Below, in pieces: positions 37,648-46,509 of a stretch of DNA of 64,000 bases. The notes below the pieces were generated by a model that was given only the letters and a program-made list of their open reading frames with translations, was not told the origin of the DNA and did not search any database. Made by a program: the position numbers and the translations under genes. Source of the stretch: Leeuwenhoekiella blandensis MED217 (lineage in GTDB: Bacteria; Bacteroidota; Bacteroidia; Flavobacteriales; Flavobacteriaceae); contig NZ_CH672395.1 of the NCBI RefSeq assembly GCF_000152985.1, positions 2,815,095 through 2,879,094 of the forward strand, written 5' to 3'. The first letter of the stretch is position 1; each line of letters opens with the position of its first letter.

Positions 37648-38712
37648 ATGAAAGCCTTTATCTTCCTACTCCCTATGCTGTGTATTGCTTTTACGAGTAC
37701 TTCCTGCACCCAAAAGAAAACAAAAAAAACAGACGCAGCTGCTCTTACTGAATTGATACAACCACTGACATCTGATACGTTGAAATTCACCTCAGGAGTT
37801 CGTGCGATCTTTCAGGATTCAAATGGGAATTATTGGCTAGGAAGTCACAACGAAGGCTTGGTAGTTTATAACGGTACGCGCTTTAGCTACTTTACCACGG
37901 CAAATGGTTTGGCCGAGAATCAAATCCGCAGCATTCAGGAAGATGCGCAAGGCAATATCTGGCTGGGCACCGCAGACGGCGTAAGTAAATTCAACGGTAC
38001 ACACTTTACAAATTACACTACCGAAACAGGTTTTCCAGAACCTGTTGCTAAAGCTTCTTCAAAAAACCTATGGTTTAATGCCGGGAATCTGCCGGGCGTT
38101 AACTGGTGGGATGGGCAACAGCTGAATTACGTACCCTTTCCTAAACCAATTTCTGACGATCTTGAAAATTCTTATGCAATTACCGGGATTTCAAAAGACA
38201 ACCAAGGCCAGGTCTGGTTTGGTACCTATGCCGGATTATTCGTCTTTGATGGGCAAAACCTACTACCGGTTGAGAAGATCAAAAAGGCACTACTTCCTGA
38301 AGATTACATTCATATAAGAAGCGTGTTTGCCGACTCTAAAGGGCGTATTTGGGTAGGCAATAACGGGATTGGCGTTTTATTGATCGATGGAGACACTGTT
38401 ATCAATTTTTCAGAAGAAAACGGACTCATACATCCCGAAAGTTCCAGAAGAGGGGCACATTCTCCAGCCGGTACTTTAGAGCACGTTTTTTCAATTGCTG
38501 AAGATGCTCACGGAAACATTTGGTTTGGAGATCGGGACACCGGCGCCTGGAGTTATGATGGAAAATCAGTAAAACATCATTCCATAAACAATACTCTAGA
38601 TTCCATAATGATCTGGAGCATTTACAAAGACACTACAAACCGACTTCTTTTTGGGTTATACAATGGTGAAGTTTATGCCTTTAACGGGATGCGTTTTGAT
38701 AAGGTGTTTTGA
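37648..38712 (+). CDS. Two-component-regulator-type propeller lipoprotein
   Basis: A 354-residue lipoprotein (lipobox STSC) composed of seven-bladed propeller repeats of the kind found in hybrid two-component sensors: QDSNGNYWLGSHNEGLVVYN, EDAQGNIWLGTADGVSKFNG, KDNQGQVWFGTYAGLFVFDG, and so on. No kinase, membrane helix or output domain follows. It is therefore a free periplasmic or surface propeller of unknown ligand, perhaps sensing or binding carbohydrate. Confidence 0.8.
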   Translation: MKAFIFLLPMLCIAFTSTSCTQKKTKKTDAAALTELIQPLTSDTLKFTSGVRAIFQDSNGNYWLGSHNEGLVVYNGTRFSYFTTANGLAENQIRSIQEDAQGNIWLGTADGVSKFNGTHFTNYTTETGFPEPVAKASSKNLWFNAGNLPGVNWWDGQQLNYVPFPKPISDDLENSYAITGISKDNQGQVWFGTYAGLFVFDGQNLLPVEKIKKALLPEDYIHIRSVFADSKGRIWVGNNGIGVLLIDGDTVINFSEENGLIHPESSRRGAHSPAGTLEHVFSIAEDAHGNIWFGDRDTGAWSYDGKSVKHHSINNTLDSIMIWSIYKDTTNRLLFGLYNGEVYAFNGMRFDKVF

Positions 38713-38820
38713 AAAAGCTTCCTTTTCATGAACCCTTAGAATTACTCAAAAGTTACAATCCCTTTTACCTCTCAATTTTCGTAACTTCACGCTTCCTCCT
38801 ACGCGATTAAATCTAAGCCC

Positions 38821-40038
38821 ATGAAAATCTTGCATACGGCCGACTGGCATATTGGCAAAAAGCTGCACAAACACTATTTATACACCGATTTTGAACGCTT
38901 TATCTCTTGGCTGATTGCAATTATTCAAGAGGAAAACATCGAACTCGTTTTGGTTTCCGGAGATGTTTTTGACCTCGCTAATCCTTCTGCTGAAGCACGC
39001 AAACAATACTACAAAGCTTTAAAACAGTTGAGCAATCTCAATTGTAAACTCATCATTACCGGTGGAAATCACGATTCACCGTCGATGCTCGATGCGCCTC
39101 GCGAAATACTCGAAGCATTAAATGTACATATCCTTGGCGGAATGCCGGAAAATCTGGAAGACTGCTTGATTCCCGTTCAAGGAAAACAGGATAATGACAA
39201 GCTTGTCGTTGCTGCAATTCCGTTTTTACGGGATGGAGATATTCGTGCGGCAGAATCTGGCGTTACCTATGAAAACCGCATTGAAGCCATTAGAAAAGGA
39301 ATTGAAGCCGTCTTTACGCAAGCGGCAGAAACTTGCAAGCAAAAATTCCCCGGACTACCGGTGATCGCTATGGGGCATTTGTATGCAGCAGGCATTGAGC
39401 CTTCAGAGAGTGAACGCGACATACAGATCGGTAATCAGGCTGCTTTTCAGGCGAGTCAGTTTGGGGAGTATTTTAGCTATGTAGCGCTGGGGCATATTCA
39501 TAAACCCCAACGCGTAAGCGCAGCAATTCCCGCTTTTTATAGTGGTTCACCTTTACCACTTTCCTTCAGCGAGCGTACCGATGAAAAACGGGTGTTGATC
39601 TTAAATACTTCAACGGGTTTTGAACCTAAAAGTGTTGCGATTCCTACGTTTAGAAAGCTGAACAAAGTGAGCGGCGATCTGGAACGTATACAAAGCAAAT
39701 TGCAAACGCTGACTCCTGAAGGTGAACTCACCAACCTCATCGAAGTGGAGTTGATCGAAGAGAACTTTGATGCCCATCGTATTGCACAACTCGACACGCT
39801 GGTTACCGAATTTGACACTCCGGGACTCGAGATCGTCAAGCATCGCGCGACCTTTAAAAACCGACTAAAAGCAACCGGAAAATTGTTTGACGCCCAGCAA
39901 CATTTGGAAGACCTAAAACCGCTGGAAGTATTTACCAAAATGCTCGAGCAAAACTCGTATGATGAAGAAACCAAGACGCAAGTAACTTTAGCGTTTCAAG
40001 AACTTGTAGAACACCTCAATACCGCAGATCCCGCTTAA
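38821..40038 (+). CDS. sbcD: SbcD nuclease subunit
   Basis: A 405-residue Mre11-type metallophosphoesterase nuclease. The metal motifs DWHIG, SGDVFD, GGNHDSP and GHLYAAG/LGHIHKPQ are in order. SbcD with SbcC cleaves DNA hairpins and processes blocked ends. The stop is separated by one base from the sbcC start, so they are translationally coupled. This is the usual length for the family. Confidence 0.96.
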   Translation: MKILHTADWHIGKKLHKHYLYTDFERFISWLIAIIQEENIELVLVSGDVFDLANPSAEARKQYYKALKQLSNLNCKLIITGGNHDSPSMLDAPREILEALNVHILGGMPENLEDCLIPVQGKQDNDKLVVAAIPFLRDGDIRAAESGVTYENRIEAIRKGIEAVFTQAAETCKQKFPGLPVIAMGHLYAAGIEPSESERDIQIGNQAAFQASQFGEYFSYVALGHIHKPQRVSAAIPAFYSGSPLPLSFSERTDEKRVLILNTSTGFEPKSVAIPTFRKLNKVSGDLERIQSKLQTLTPEGELTNLIEVELIEENFDAHRIAQLDTLVTEFDTPGLEIVKHRATFKNRLKATGKLFDAQQHLEDLKPLEVFTKMLEQNSYDEETKTQVTLAFQELVEHLNTADPA

Positions 40039-40039
40039 C

Positions 40040-43000
40040 ATGAAGATATTAAAAATTGCTTTTAAAAACATCAATTCGCTACGCGGAGAGTACGAGATCG
40101 ACTTTACCCAAGAACCCTTTTTGCAAAACAGTCTTTTTGCGATCACAGGCCCAACCGGTAGCGGAAAAACCACGATTCTTGATGTGATCTCCCTGGCGTT
40201 ATTCAATCACGTGCCACGTTTAGGGAAGATGAGTACGAACGAGGTGCTCAAAAAAGGAGCTATTCTTACCCGCAATCAGGAAGACGCAAATGCGCAAATT
40301 ACCTATCAATGCAATCAAGGGATTTTTACCTCGCGCTGGGAAATTTCGACCAACCGAAATGGTAATCTGCGCGATTATCATATGGAGCTCATAAACACAG
40401 TAAGCAACGAAATTCTCGATTTAAAAAAGTCGGATGTGCCGGGAAAAAATGAGGAGCTGATCGGTTTGAATTATGATCAGTTTATCAAGTCTGTTGTATT
40501 GGCGCAGGGCGAGTTTGCTAAATTTTTACAAGTGCCCAAAAAGGAACGTGGCGCGCTTCTTGAGAAGATCACGGGCACTGATATCTATCGCAGAATTGGG
40601 ATAGAAGTGTTTCTTCGGAATAAAGAGCGTGCTAAGGAAATTGATGCTAAACGCGCTAAAATTGAGACTTTCAGGGAGCAATTGTTGGAAGAAGATTCGT
40701 TCGCAGCAAAGCAAAAAGAAGCTGAAACTTTAGCCGAGAGGCAAAAGGAATTAAAGCAATCGATCGAACAATTTACCAAAGAGATCGAGCTTAAAAAGAA
40801 ACTGCAAGTCGAAGAAGGCGAACTGCAAAAAACACAGAAAGAATTAAGCGAAGTGGTCTCGCTTCAGGAAAACTTCGAAAAAGAAAAAGGAGATGCACTG
40901 AAGCATCACGAAGCAATTCAACTTTTTGCAGAAGAACTCAATCATTGGCAAAGTTTGCAGGAAAAGCAAAAAGAAAAGCAAACCGAAATCACTAGGGCTA
41001 CGGAAGCTTTAGAAGCTGCAAAAACCCGACGAGAGCGCTTAACGCAACAACTTAGCGAGCAATTCAAACTTACGGTCACGCCAACTGATTTTCCGGAAAA
41101 AATGGAACGTTATAAAGCGGAAGTCCGTGCCTTGATCGATGAGCGCAATGCCTTGCGCACCGCTTTCGAAACCAGTAAAAATCCGTTGCAAACGGCAGCT
41201 AGGGAGTTCGATTTACGTTTAGACCTAAAAGATCTCAAGGGTTTTGAAACTGCTTTACAGGAGAAATTTACGAAGACTAAATCTGCATATGCAGATTTAG
41301 AGAACCGCTTTGACCTCAAAAATGCTTCGGTAGCAGAACGTCTGGCAGCAATTCAATCTAAGCTGAAAAACATCCGCGCAGCTGAAAAAGCGCATACGGC
41401 TTTAAGCACTTTAGAAACCCAACGCAAAGAACGCAGCAAAGAACACGTTGCTCTGCAAAAGCAACAAGCCCCTCTACCGGAAGAGATCAAACAGCTGAAA
41501 CAGCAGATCGAGCTAAAAGAAGCTCAGCACACCGCTAAGCAAAAAACTCTGGAAGTAGCGCAGCTACAAAAACAACTTGAGGATTACCGCAAAGACCTAC
41601 AAAATAATGAACCTTGTCCGCTTTGTGGTTCCCTTGATCATCCTTTCGCAGCCCATATTCCGCAAGAAGAAAACGGACTCAAAGCTGCGGTGCTTCAATT
41701 AGAACACGAATTAAAAACGCTGAACAAAGAACTCGCGACTAAAGAAAGTTCGCTTCAGCAATTAACGCAACAAACACAACAGCTCGAACAGCGTATAAAA
41801 GTTCTCGATGAAGAACTGAGTGCTCAGCAAACCACTTTTGATGCCCAATTTAAAAACCTGATGCAAACCAAAGGTAACGCCACGTTTAACGAATTGGAGC
41901 TCCAACTGGAACAGCAAGAACAGGAATTAAATTCCGCTGAAAAACTTCAGCAAAACATCAAAACACTTGGGCAAATTGAGCAGCAAACAAGCGATTTAAA
42001 AGCGCTCTTGGCCAAAGGCAAAAAAATAGCAGCGTCCATTTCCGCAGTGTATTCTGGTAAAGATTTTGAGCAAGACGTCAGTCAGTTGGAAACCTCCTGG
42101 AATCGTAACGAGCAAACAGCAAAGCAGCAAGAACAGCTGCTCAATGCAGCTAAAGAAGCAGAACGTGATCTTGCAAAAAAATTAGAAAGTCTCACGGTTA
42201 GCCTGCTAGATCAATTGAAAGAGAAAGGCTATGATGCTATTGAAGATGCATTGCAAATGCGCTTGAATGCTGCAACGGCTCAAACCTGGAAGCACGAACT
42301 AGAACAGATCAAACAAGATGCTTTACGTCTAAAAACCCTGCGCAATAAGCTCATTGAAGAAATTCAAATCTTAAAAGATACCGTGGGCGAAACACCGCTT
42401 GAAGCGCTTCAAGAGGAACATCAGAAACAAACAGAAGCGCATCAACAAAATGAACATTCAGCTTCCGTTTTATCTCGCCAACTATTAAATCACAAGGACA
42501 ATCTGGAGCAGATTAGAAAACTTCAAAAACAGATCGATCAAGAATTAGAATCGTCTAAGCATTGGCAAGTGTTGTTTGATCTAATCGGAGATTCAAAAGG
42601 AGATAAATTCAACAATTTTGCCCAGGATTTAACGCTGCAACAACTGCTGCAACTGGCTAACAAACGTCTAATGCGCCTTACCGACCGTTATCAAATAGAC
42701 CAACCGGCTGAGGATGAAGATGACAGTCTGGTTGCGATTGATGAGCATATGGGCGGGCAACGCCGCTCGATCAAAACGCTGAGCGGTGGTGAGACTTTTA
42801 TTCTAAGTCTGGCACTGGCCTTAGCACTATCTGATCTAGCATCCCGCAATATCGAGATCAACAGCTTATTTATTGATGAAGGTTTTGGTACCCTCGACCC
42901 CGAAACCCTTGACCAAACACTAGATACACTTGAAGTTTTGCAAGCCGAATCCTCAAAAATGATCGGCGTGATCAGTCACGTAGACAGTTTAAAAGAGCGT

Positions 43001-43063
43001 ATTGCAACGCAAATTCAACTTACACAAAACGGGCAGGGTTATAGCAGTTTAAAGGTGGTTTGA
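40040..43063 (+). CDS. sbcC: SbcC ATPase subunit
   Basis: A 1007-residue Rad50-type SMC ATPase. Walker A GPTGSGKTT is near the N-terminus, long Gln/Glu/Lys coiled coils flank the zinc hook CPLCG (Cys526 and Cys529), and the C-terminal lobe has the signature KTLSGGETFILSLALALALS and Walker B INSLFIDEGFGTLDPE. It forms the SbcCD complex that holds and trims DNA ends. The last 15 codons recur in slightly diverged form 567 bases downstream (43586-43630). Confidence 0.96.
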   Translation: MKILKIAFKNINSLRGEYEIDFTQEPFLQNSLFAITGPTGSGKTTILDVISLALFNHVPRLGKMSTNEVLKKGAILTRNQEDANAQITYQCNQGIFTSRWEISTNRNGNLRDYHMELINTVSNEILDLKKSDVPGKNEELIGLNYDQFIKSVVLAQGEFAKFLQVPKKERGALLEKITGTDIYRRIGIEVFLRNKERAKEIDAKRAKIETFREQLLEEDSFAAKQKEAETLAERQKELKQSIEQFTKEIELKKKLQVEEGELQKTQKELSEVVSLQENFEKEKGDALKHHEAIQLFAEELNHWQSLQEKQKEKQTEITRATEALEAAKTRRERLTQQLSEQFKLTVTPTDFPEKMERYKAEVRALIDERNALRTAFETSKNPLQTAAREFDLRLDLKDLKGFETALQEKFTKTKSAYADLENRFDLKNASVAERLAAIQSKLKNIRAAEKAHTALSTLETQRKERSKEHVALQKQQAPLPEEIKQLKQQIELKEAQHTAKQKTLEVAQLQKQLEDYRKDLQNNEPCPLCGSLDHPFAAHIPQEENGLKAAVLQLEHELKTLNKELATKESSLQQLTQQTQQLEQRIKVLDEELSAQQTTFDAQFKNLMQTKGNATFNELELQLEQQEQELNSAEKLQQNIKTLGQIEQQTSDLKALLAKGKKIAASISAVYSGKDFEQDVSQLETSWNRNEQTAKQQEQLLNAAKEAERDLAKKLESLTVSLLDQLKEKGYDAIEDALQMRLNAATAQTWKHELEQIKQDALRLKTLRNKLIEEIQILKDTVGETPLEALQEEHQKQTEAHQQNEHSASVLSRQLLNHKDNLEQIRKLQKQIDQELESSKHWQVLFDLIGDSKGDKFNNFAQDLTLQQLLQLANKRLMRLTDRYQIDQPAEDEDDSLVAIDEHMGGQRRSIKTLSGGETFILSLALALALSDLASRNIEINSLFIDEGFGTLDPETLDQTLDTLEVLQAESSKMIGVISHVDSLKERIATQIQLTQNGQGYSSLKVV

Positions 43064-43085
43064 TCAATCTTTTAATACGATAAAT

Positions 43086-43565
43086 ATGAATGAGCAATTA
43101 GATATTATAACATTTCATCACAAGCAAACCCCATTAATAATAAGGTTCTTTCTAGGATTATTAGTGCTAGTCTGCGCGCTTATTCCGATAGTTGCTTTGA
43201 GCGTGGTAATTCTCAATCGTAAAGGTCTGCATATAGGTGTGTTTTTTATCTTCTTTCTTTTTTGGGGACTAGGATTTATGATGCTACGCAGCTATTTATG
43301 GAATTCTTTTGGAAAAGAAACTCTTTATCTTCAAAAAAATAAAATTATATACTTGGCAGATTATAAATACTTCAGGGATGCTCGACAGGAAATTGAGATT
43401 GAAGGTTTAGAAGCAGAAATTGTTTATAGTGAAACAATAAATGGATCAGGAACTCTTCGACTAACTAATGAGAAAACAACAATTGAGACGGTTTTAGAAA
43501 CTTCAACAGAAATTCTATTGAATGAAATATACAAAATAGAGACTACTTATTTACCAGATTCTTAA
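43086..43565 (+). CDS. Hypothetical two-helix membrane protein, probable insertion
   Basis: A 159-residue protein with two membrane helices close together (IIRFFLGLLVLVCALIPIVAL and GVFFIFFLFWGLGFMML) and a soluble beta-rich C-terminus resembling a PH-like membrane protein, which I cannot name with certainty. It is more AT-rich than sbcC. It sits between the sbcC stop and a relic of another sbcC 3' end, so it appears to have been inserted there. Function unknown. Confidence 0.6.
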   Translation: MNEQLDIITFHHKQTPLIIRFFLGLLVLVCALIPIVALSVVILNRKGLHIGVFFIFFLFWGLGFMMLRSYLWNSFGKETLYLQKNKIIYLADYKYFRDARQEIEIEGLEAEIVYSETINGSGTLRLTNEKTTIETVLETSTEILLNEIYKIETTYLPDS

Positions 43566-43585
43566 TCTACATCTAACTAATTAAT

Positions 43586-43630
43586 CTTACGCAAAATGGG
43601 CAGGGTTATAGCAGTTTGAAAATCGTATAA
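43586..43630 (+). pseudogene. Relic of a second sbcC 3' end
   Basis: In frame, these 45 bases read LTQNGQGYSSLKIV and a stop, against LTQNGQGYSSLKVV and a stop at the end of sbcC. The bases GGGCAGGGTTATAGCAGTTT are identical at 43031-43050 and 43598-43617; the remaining differences are mostly synonymous. This is the leftover end of a homologous sbcC allele. Confidence 0.85.
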
Positions 43631-43735
43631 TCCTATATAAATTGGTTATCATAGCATAGGCTAAAGCTTCCGTATGAAGCTCTTTTAAGCCTTGATAAAT
43701 CCTAACTTTACGTTAGAATTTTAAGAGAAAAAACT

Positions 43736-44128
43736 ATGAATTTTCATACCCGAAAATGGATCAAACCGCAAGATCTTAATCCCAATCGTTCGCTCTTTGG
43801 AGGCCGACTTTTAGAATGGATCGACGAAGAGGCGGCGCTTTACGCCATCATACAATTAGAGAATCCGCGAACGGTTACTAAATATATCAGTGAAATAGAT
43901 TTTAAATCTAGTGCTCGCGAAGGGGATATTGTCGAAATTGGTATCGAACCGGTAAAATTTGGTACCGCTTCCCTGACCTTAAAATGTGAGGTACGTAACA
44001 AAATGACGCGCGAGACCATCATCACCATCGATAAGATCGTGATGGTAGGCTTAGATGAAAACGGAAACGCCAAACCCCACGGAAAAACAAAAGTAGAATA
44101 CGTAAAAGACCGTTTGGAGGATAAATAG
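43736..44128 (+). CDS. Acyl-CoA thioesterase, hotdog fold (YciA-like)
   Basis: A 130-residue hotdog protein hydrolysing acyl-CoA. NPNRSLFGGRLLEWIDEEAALYA is the signature of the YciA/BFIT-type group, with the catalytic Asp/Glu in the central helix, and RETIITIDKIVMVGLD is a typical strand. It probably works as a homohexamer in the cytoplasm. It follows the sbcC relic and ends at a bidirectional terminator. Confidence 0.88.
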   Translation: MNFHTRKWIKPQDLNPNRSLFGGRLLEWIDEEAALYAIIQLENPRTVTKYISEIDFKSSAREGDIVEIGIEPVKFGTASLTLKCEVRNKMTRETIITIDKIVMVGLDENGNAKPHGKTKVEYVKDRLEDK

Positions 44129-44155
44129 ATTTATAAATGGCAAACAACTGAAACA

Positions 44156-44185
44156 AGAAAGAGACCACAAATGTGGTCTCTTTCT
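44156..44185. terminator. Bidirectional terminator, thioesterase / lipoprotein
   Basis: Arms AGAAAGAGACCACA and TGTGGTCTCTTTCT are perfectly paired around a very short AA-centred loop. Confidence 0.85.
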
Positions 44186-44218
44186 GTACTATTTCTGTAT
44201 TATATCTCTTAGTATAAA

Positions 44219-44797
44219 TTAGCTTCTTGAATAGATCACATCAGCCTCTTGAATTTTTTGTGGCAAGTCGCTCATCGTGTTATAATATGCATCTTTATTA
44301 TTGAATACACGGTCTGGACGCTCTCCTACGATGATATATTTTACACTCATATCAGGAGCATTTAAGTTTACCTGATCTTGAATACGCATGGTTTGATCTT
44401 CGATATCGGTTCCAAGATCCTCAAGATTGGCAATTACATATAGCATCTTATTGCTAGCACGTACTTCCTGAATTTCAAGATCTTTTTCGGTATCGGTGAT
44501 TTCAGCTTCTACGACAAGGCTTTGTTCAACATTTTCCTCATCGGGCATATCTACGTCTATGGTAGGTACTTCAACCTCTTCTTCTTCCATCACAACCACA
44601 ACTTTAGGCACTTCTACCGTTTCTGTTTTGGTGCTGATGTCTACATCTGCCCATTCGATATCATATTCGGGTAACTCACCTGCTTCAGTTTCTACATCAA
44701 CATCGACTTCAGGCAATTCTGCTGAATCTTTTTTGTTGATATCACAGCTTGTAAATAGTGCTAATGCTAATCCTATTGGTAAAATAATTCTTTTCAT
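44219..44797 (-). CDS. Acidic lipoprotein with repeated Pro-Asp-Val segments
   Basis: A 192-residue lipoprotein (lipobox LFTSC; start at the ATG at 44797, with a second ATG three codons upstream). The first third after the anchor consists of degenerate acidic repeats (LPEVDVDV, LPEYDIEWADVDIST, VEVPKVVVVM, VEVPTIDVDMP). The rest is a soluble domain with IVGERPDRVFNN. I do not recognise the family. A tandem spacer or calcium-binding stalk is a guess. Confidence 0.6.
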   Translation of the reverse strand: MKRIILPIGLALALFTSCDINKKDSAELPEVDVDVETEAGELPEYDIEWADVDISTKTETVEVPKVVVVMEEEEVEVPTIDVDMPDEENVEQSLVVEAEITDTEKDLEIQEVRASNKMLYVIANLEDLGTDIEDQTMRIQDQVNLNAPDMSVKYIIVGERPDRVFNNKDAYYNTMSDLPQKIQEADVIYSRS

Positions 44798-45114
44798 AGT
44801 TATCATTTATTGGTTAGTAACTGAACGCAATTTAAAGGGTAGCTTTCCGCAGCTCCGTTAAAAGCTTCTCAATTGATACGTTATTAACCTTGATAAGGTT
44901 AAATGTTAAAGGATTTAAGCAAATAAGCATAAGGCAGATTAAAAATTCACCTGATAATTCAAAAAAAGCGTGAAATACTGCTAACAAATGCATACAAATG
45001 GGCAATTACCGGTAATTGTTTCTAATTGCATTTCGATAATTTAGCAGCAAATCGTCAAAACCGGCCTTTTTTGCAGGGCTTCAAACTTTGACTTTTAAAA
45101 AATTAATTCAATTT
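44798..45114. other. Intergenic region upstream of pepP
   Basis: A 317-base AT-rich divergent gap holding the promoters of the acidic lipoprotein and the pepP-S9 operon. The only striking item is a 16-bp perfect palindrome, listed separately. Confidence 0.5.
45003..45018. promoter_or_regulatory. 16-bp perfect palindrome, candidate operator
   Basis: CAATTACCGGTAATTG is a perfect dyad about 97 bases before the pepP start. It is not followed by a T-run and has no loop, so a dimeric regulator site is more likely than a terminator. Confidence 0.4.
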
Positions 45115-46506
45115 ATGTTTCCTAAAAACACCTACGTCAATAGACGAAATACCCTAAAACAAACGCTTAAAAGTGGCATCATCCTCTTTCCCGGCAATGG
45201 AGAAAGCTCGATGAATTATGCCGATAACTGGTATCCTTTTAAACAGGATAGCAGCTTTTTATATTATACGGGGATCGATCATATTCCTGATCTGTATTTC
45301 CTGATCAACATCGATACCGGCGAAGAGATCCTCTTCGGAAACAATGCTACTCCGGAAGAAAAAGTTTGGATCGGTTCTGCTGAAAAATTAGAAAGCTTTG
45401 CTGAAAAGTCAGGCTTCAGCACTGTAAAACCTTTAGATCAGGTAGCTTCTTATCTAAAAACGCAAGTAGCCAAAGGGCAACAGGTGCATTACCTTCCACC
45501 CTATCGTTCGGCTCAAAAAATTGCGATCAGCGAACTTTTAGATATTCCGATTCAAGAAGTAGAAGCTAAAAAATCTGTAGCCTTGATTCAAGCGATCGTT
45601 ACACAACGCGAGCGCAAGTCGGCTGAAGAATTGGTACAACTTGAAGAAGCAGTGAATATTACCCGCAAAATGCACGAGTATGCGATCATCAATACTAAAG
45701 CGGGAATGACCGAAATGCAAATGGCAGGAACACTTAACGGTATCGCGGTAAGCGGCGGTGGCGGACTCGCTTTCCCCATTATTTTGACTAAAGACGGCCA
45801 ATATCTCCACAATCACGCAACCACCGCGGTATTGAGTGAAGGCGATCTGGTGCTTTGCGATTGCGGCGCGTATAATACGATGGGCTACGGTGGTGATATG
45901 ACCCGCACCTTCCCTGCCGGAAAAACGTTCAGTCCGTTGCAAAAAGACGTTTACAATATCGTGCTTAATGCGCACGAAAGCGCCATTGATGCCTTAAAAC
46001 CCGGCACGCGTTTTAAAGATATTCATTTGTTGGCCTCCAAGAAACTTGTAGAAGGTCTTACCGATCTTGGCCTGATGAAAGGCGACGCTGACGAGGCAGT
46101 TGCCGCAGGTGCTCACACGCTTTTCTTTCAATGCGGTTTAGGTCATATGATGGGCTTAGACATTCACGACATGGAAAATATGGGGGAACAATACGTGGGC
46201 TATACTCCTGAGCTGAAGAAAAGCACTGAGTTTGGACTAAAGTCACTACGTCTAGGGAAAGAACTACAGGAGGATTTTGTGCTTACCGTAGAACCCGGCT
46301 TGTATTTCAATCCATTCTTGATCGATGAGCGCAGAGCACAGAAAAAGTATATGGACTTTGTGAATTATGACGAAGTGGAAAAATTCAAATCTTTTGGCGG
46401 CATACGCGTCGAAGAGGATTTTGTCATTACTAAAGACGGAAGCAAACTATTGGGCGAACCACTTGCCAAAACACCTGAAGCCATCGAAAAACTAAGAAAC
46501 AACTAA
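45115..46506 (+). CDS. pepP: Xaa-Pro aminopeptidase, M24 family
   Basis: A 463-residue aminopeptidase P that removes the N-terminal residue before proline. The start is the ATG at 45115 (MFPKNTYVNRRNTL); nine more codons upstream begin at TTG. The N-terminal creatinase-like domain is followed by the pita-bread fold with metal ligands in CDCGAYNTMGYGGDMTRTFP, CGLGHMMGLDIHD, LTVEPGLYF and GGIRVEEDF. It lies three bases before the DPP-IV-type gene, a logical pair for breaking down proline-rich peptides. Confidence 0.93.
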   Translation: MFPKNTYVNRRNTLKQTLKSGIILFPGNGESSMNYADNWYPFKQDSSFLYYTGIDHIPDLYFLINIDTGEEILFGNNATPEEKVWIGSAEKLESFAEKSGFSTVKPLDQVASYLKTQVAKGQQVHYLPPYRSAQKIAISELLDIPIQEVEAKKSVALIQAIVTQRERKSAEELVQLEEAVNITRKMHEYAIINTKAGMTEMQMAGTLNGIAVSGGGGLAFPIILTKDGQYLHNHATTAVLSEGDLVLCDCGAYNTMGYGGDMTRTFPAGKTFSPLQKDVYNIVLNAHESAIDALKPGTRFKDIHLLASKKLVEGLTDLGLMKGDADEAVAAGAHTLFFQCGLGHMMGLDIHDMENMGEQYVGYTPELKKSTEFGLKSLRLGKELQEDFVLTVEPGLYFNPFLIDERRAQKKYMDFVNYDEVEKFKSFGGIRVEEDFVITKDGSKLLGEPLAKTPEAIEKLRNN

Positions 46507-46509
46507 CCT

